Source: Clostridium kluyveri (GTDB lineage: Bacteria; Bacillota; Clostridia; Clostridiales; Clostridiaceae). From it: a stretch of 64,000 nt of DNA. Positions 63,345-64,000 of the stretch are shown here, piece by piece (position 1 is the stretch's first letter; each line of letters starts with the position of its first letter). The notes beneath the pieces were generated by a model. It made no database searches. It was not told the origin of the DNA and worked only from the letters and a program-made list of their open reading frames with translations. The stretch is taken from positions 2,170,001 through 2,234,000 of the forward strand of contig NZ_CP018335.1 of assembly GCF_001902295.1 (NCBI RefSeq), read 5' to 3'. The position numbers were made by a program, and so were the translations under genes.

Positions 63345-64000
63345 GTTTTATTCCTCCTATTTGCTTTTTTATAAAATGGCAGCTCTACTACCTCTGCTTC
63401 TATTTTTTTTCTTCTTGCAATTACTGTTACACTGGTTCCCAGCTTGCTGTAATCCGAGGAAAGCAGTGCCATAGCTGCGGGATAACCAATATATGGGCAG
63501 TGAGTTCCAGATGTGGTGATTCCAATATTATAATCTCCTGAATAAACCTCCATATTCTCTCTTATAATACCTCTCCCCGTAACTTTTAGTCCTACCCTCT
63601 TTTTTTGTACTGCTCCCTTTCCCTTCTGCTCCAGTGCCTTTTTACCTATAAAGTCCTTTTTATCCATTTTAACAAACATGCCAAGACCTGCTTCCATGGG
63701 GGTTATTTCATCATTCATCTCATGTCCATACAAAGGCATGGCAGCTTCCAGTCTAAGTGTATCTCTGGCACCTAAACCACAGGGAATCAATCCCTCTTCC
63801 TTACCTGCATCTAAAAGAGTCTCCCATATCCTAGGTGCTTCTTCAGATTCCATATATATTTCATAGCCATCTTCTCCGGTATATCCTGTTTTTGAAATCA
63901 TGCACTTTACCCCTTTTAAAGTACAGTTAAATATGCCGCTGTAATATTTCTTAGGTATTTCATCTAACTTTGCCACCTTGCTTATAACTGAAAATGATCC
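63341..64000 (-). CDS. gcvT: Glycine cleavage T protein, 3' part (gene runs off the window end)
   Basis: The open frame continues past base 64000; 219 residues are seen, with CMISKTGYTGEDGYEIYM, GLGARDTLRLEAAMPLYGHE and GTHCPYIGYPAAMALL, typical of aminomethyltransferase. It transfers the methylene to THF. First gene seen of the gcvT-H-PA-PB-lplA-lpd operon; a glycine riboswitch, if any, would lie outside the window. Confidence 0.96.
   Translation of the reverse strand, partial: GSFSVISKVAKLDEIPKKYYSGIFNCTLKGVKCMISKTGYTGEDGYEIYMESEEAPRIWETLLDAGKEEGLIPCGLGARDTLRLEAAMPLYGHEMNDEITPMEAGLGMFVKMDKKDFIGKKALEQKGKGAVQKKRVGLKVTGRGIIRENMEVYSGDYNIGITTSGTHCPYIGYPAAMALLSSDYSKLGTSVTVIARRKKIEAEVVELPFYKKANRRNKT

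Noticed and set aside
1..64000. tRNA, rRNA and CRISPR arrays
   Set aside because: I found no cloverleaf-like, rRNA-like or regularly spaced repeat sequence in the window by reading; a covariance search was not possible.

Overview
The window is low-GC, AT-rich DNA from an anaerobic, endospore-forming Firmicute, almost certainly Clostridium sensu stricto. The signs are a tricistronic ger germination operon, CWB2 cell-wall repeats, a split nifV gene pair in the order first described in C. pasteurianum, NifI1/NifI2 PII proteins, and AGGAGG-type ribosome binding sites. I cannot name the species; relatives of C. kluyveri or C. pasteurianum fit.

Layout. 1-1.3 kb: 5' part of ilvD (minus). 1.3-2.9 kb: an IscB RNA-guided nuclease gene with its probable omega-RNA. 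3.2-11 kb: a decayed polymorphic-toxin/immunity island (EndoU, HNH-like and LHH toxin pieces; Imm30 and SUKH immunity genes) broken by fragments of IS256, IS3, IS1634 and IS110 transposases. 11.3-22.2 kb: mostly housekeeping or surface genes: GntR regulator, soluble chemoreceptor, bioB, YibE/F membrane protein, secreted CWB2 phosphoesterase, and gerA-type operon.

22.3-46 kb is the core: a vanadium-nitrogenase region. It holds a small Cys-tailed protein and a radical SAM/SPASM enzyme, a FecBCD-type importer with two lipoproteins, an excisionase-type HTH regulator with a PBP-like oxyanion-sensor domain, vnfN-E-K-G-D-H and nifB (minus strand), an XRE/ImmA/PIN-like operon running into nifI1-nifI2, and then (minus strand) GNAT, nifV-omega, nifV-alpha, a SinR(Cas2-like)-NifX fusion and anfO. 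VnfD matches the A. vinelandii protein residue for residue at the cofactor sites (C257, H423, TGGPRL 335-340).

The parts appear wired together. Three operons (radical SAM/importer; XRE-ImmA-PIN-nifI; GNAT-nifV-SinR/NifX-anfO) share an almost identical promoter with a conserved box AATACGAAACAA just after the -10. A second, unrelated conserved element (two hairpins, about 80 nt) lies before both nifB and nifV-omega. These two cis elements, the radical SAM/importer operon and the SinR-NifX fusion are the best candidates for an undescribed system controlling and feeding an alternative nitrogenase.

46-64 kb: secreted serpin, HD-GYP gene interrupted by a TAA codon, a methionine operon (metE plus a homocysteine methyltransferase/MTHFR fusion) with a Met-box palindrome, a UvrD-like helicase fused to a nuclease-like and an S24 peptidase domain, a local duplication around a sigma-factor remnant, a DUF2225 gene, and the glycine cleavage operon gcvT-H-PA-PB-lplA-lpd, with gcvT running off the end.
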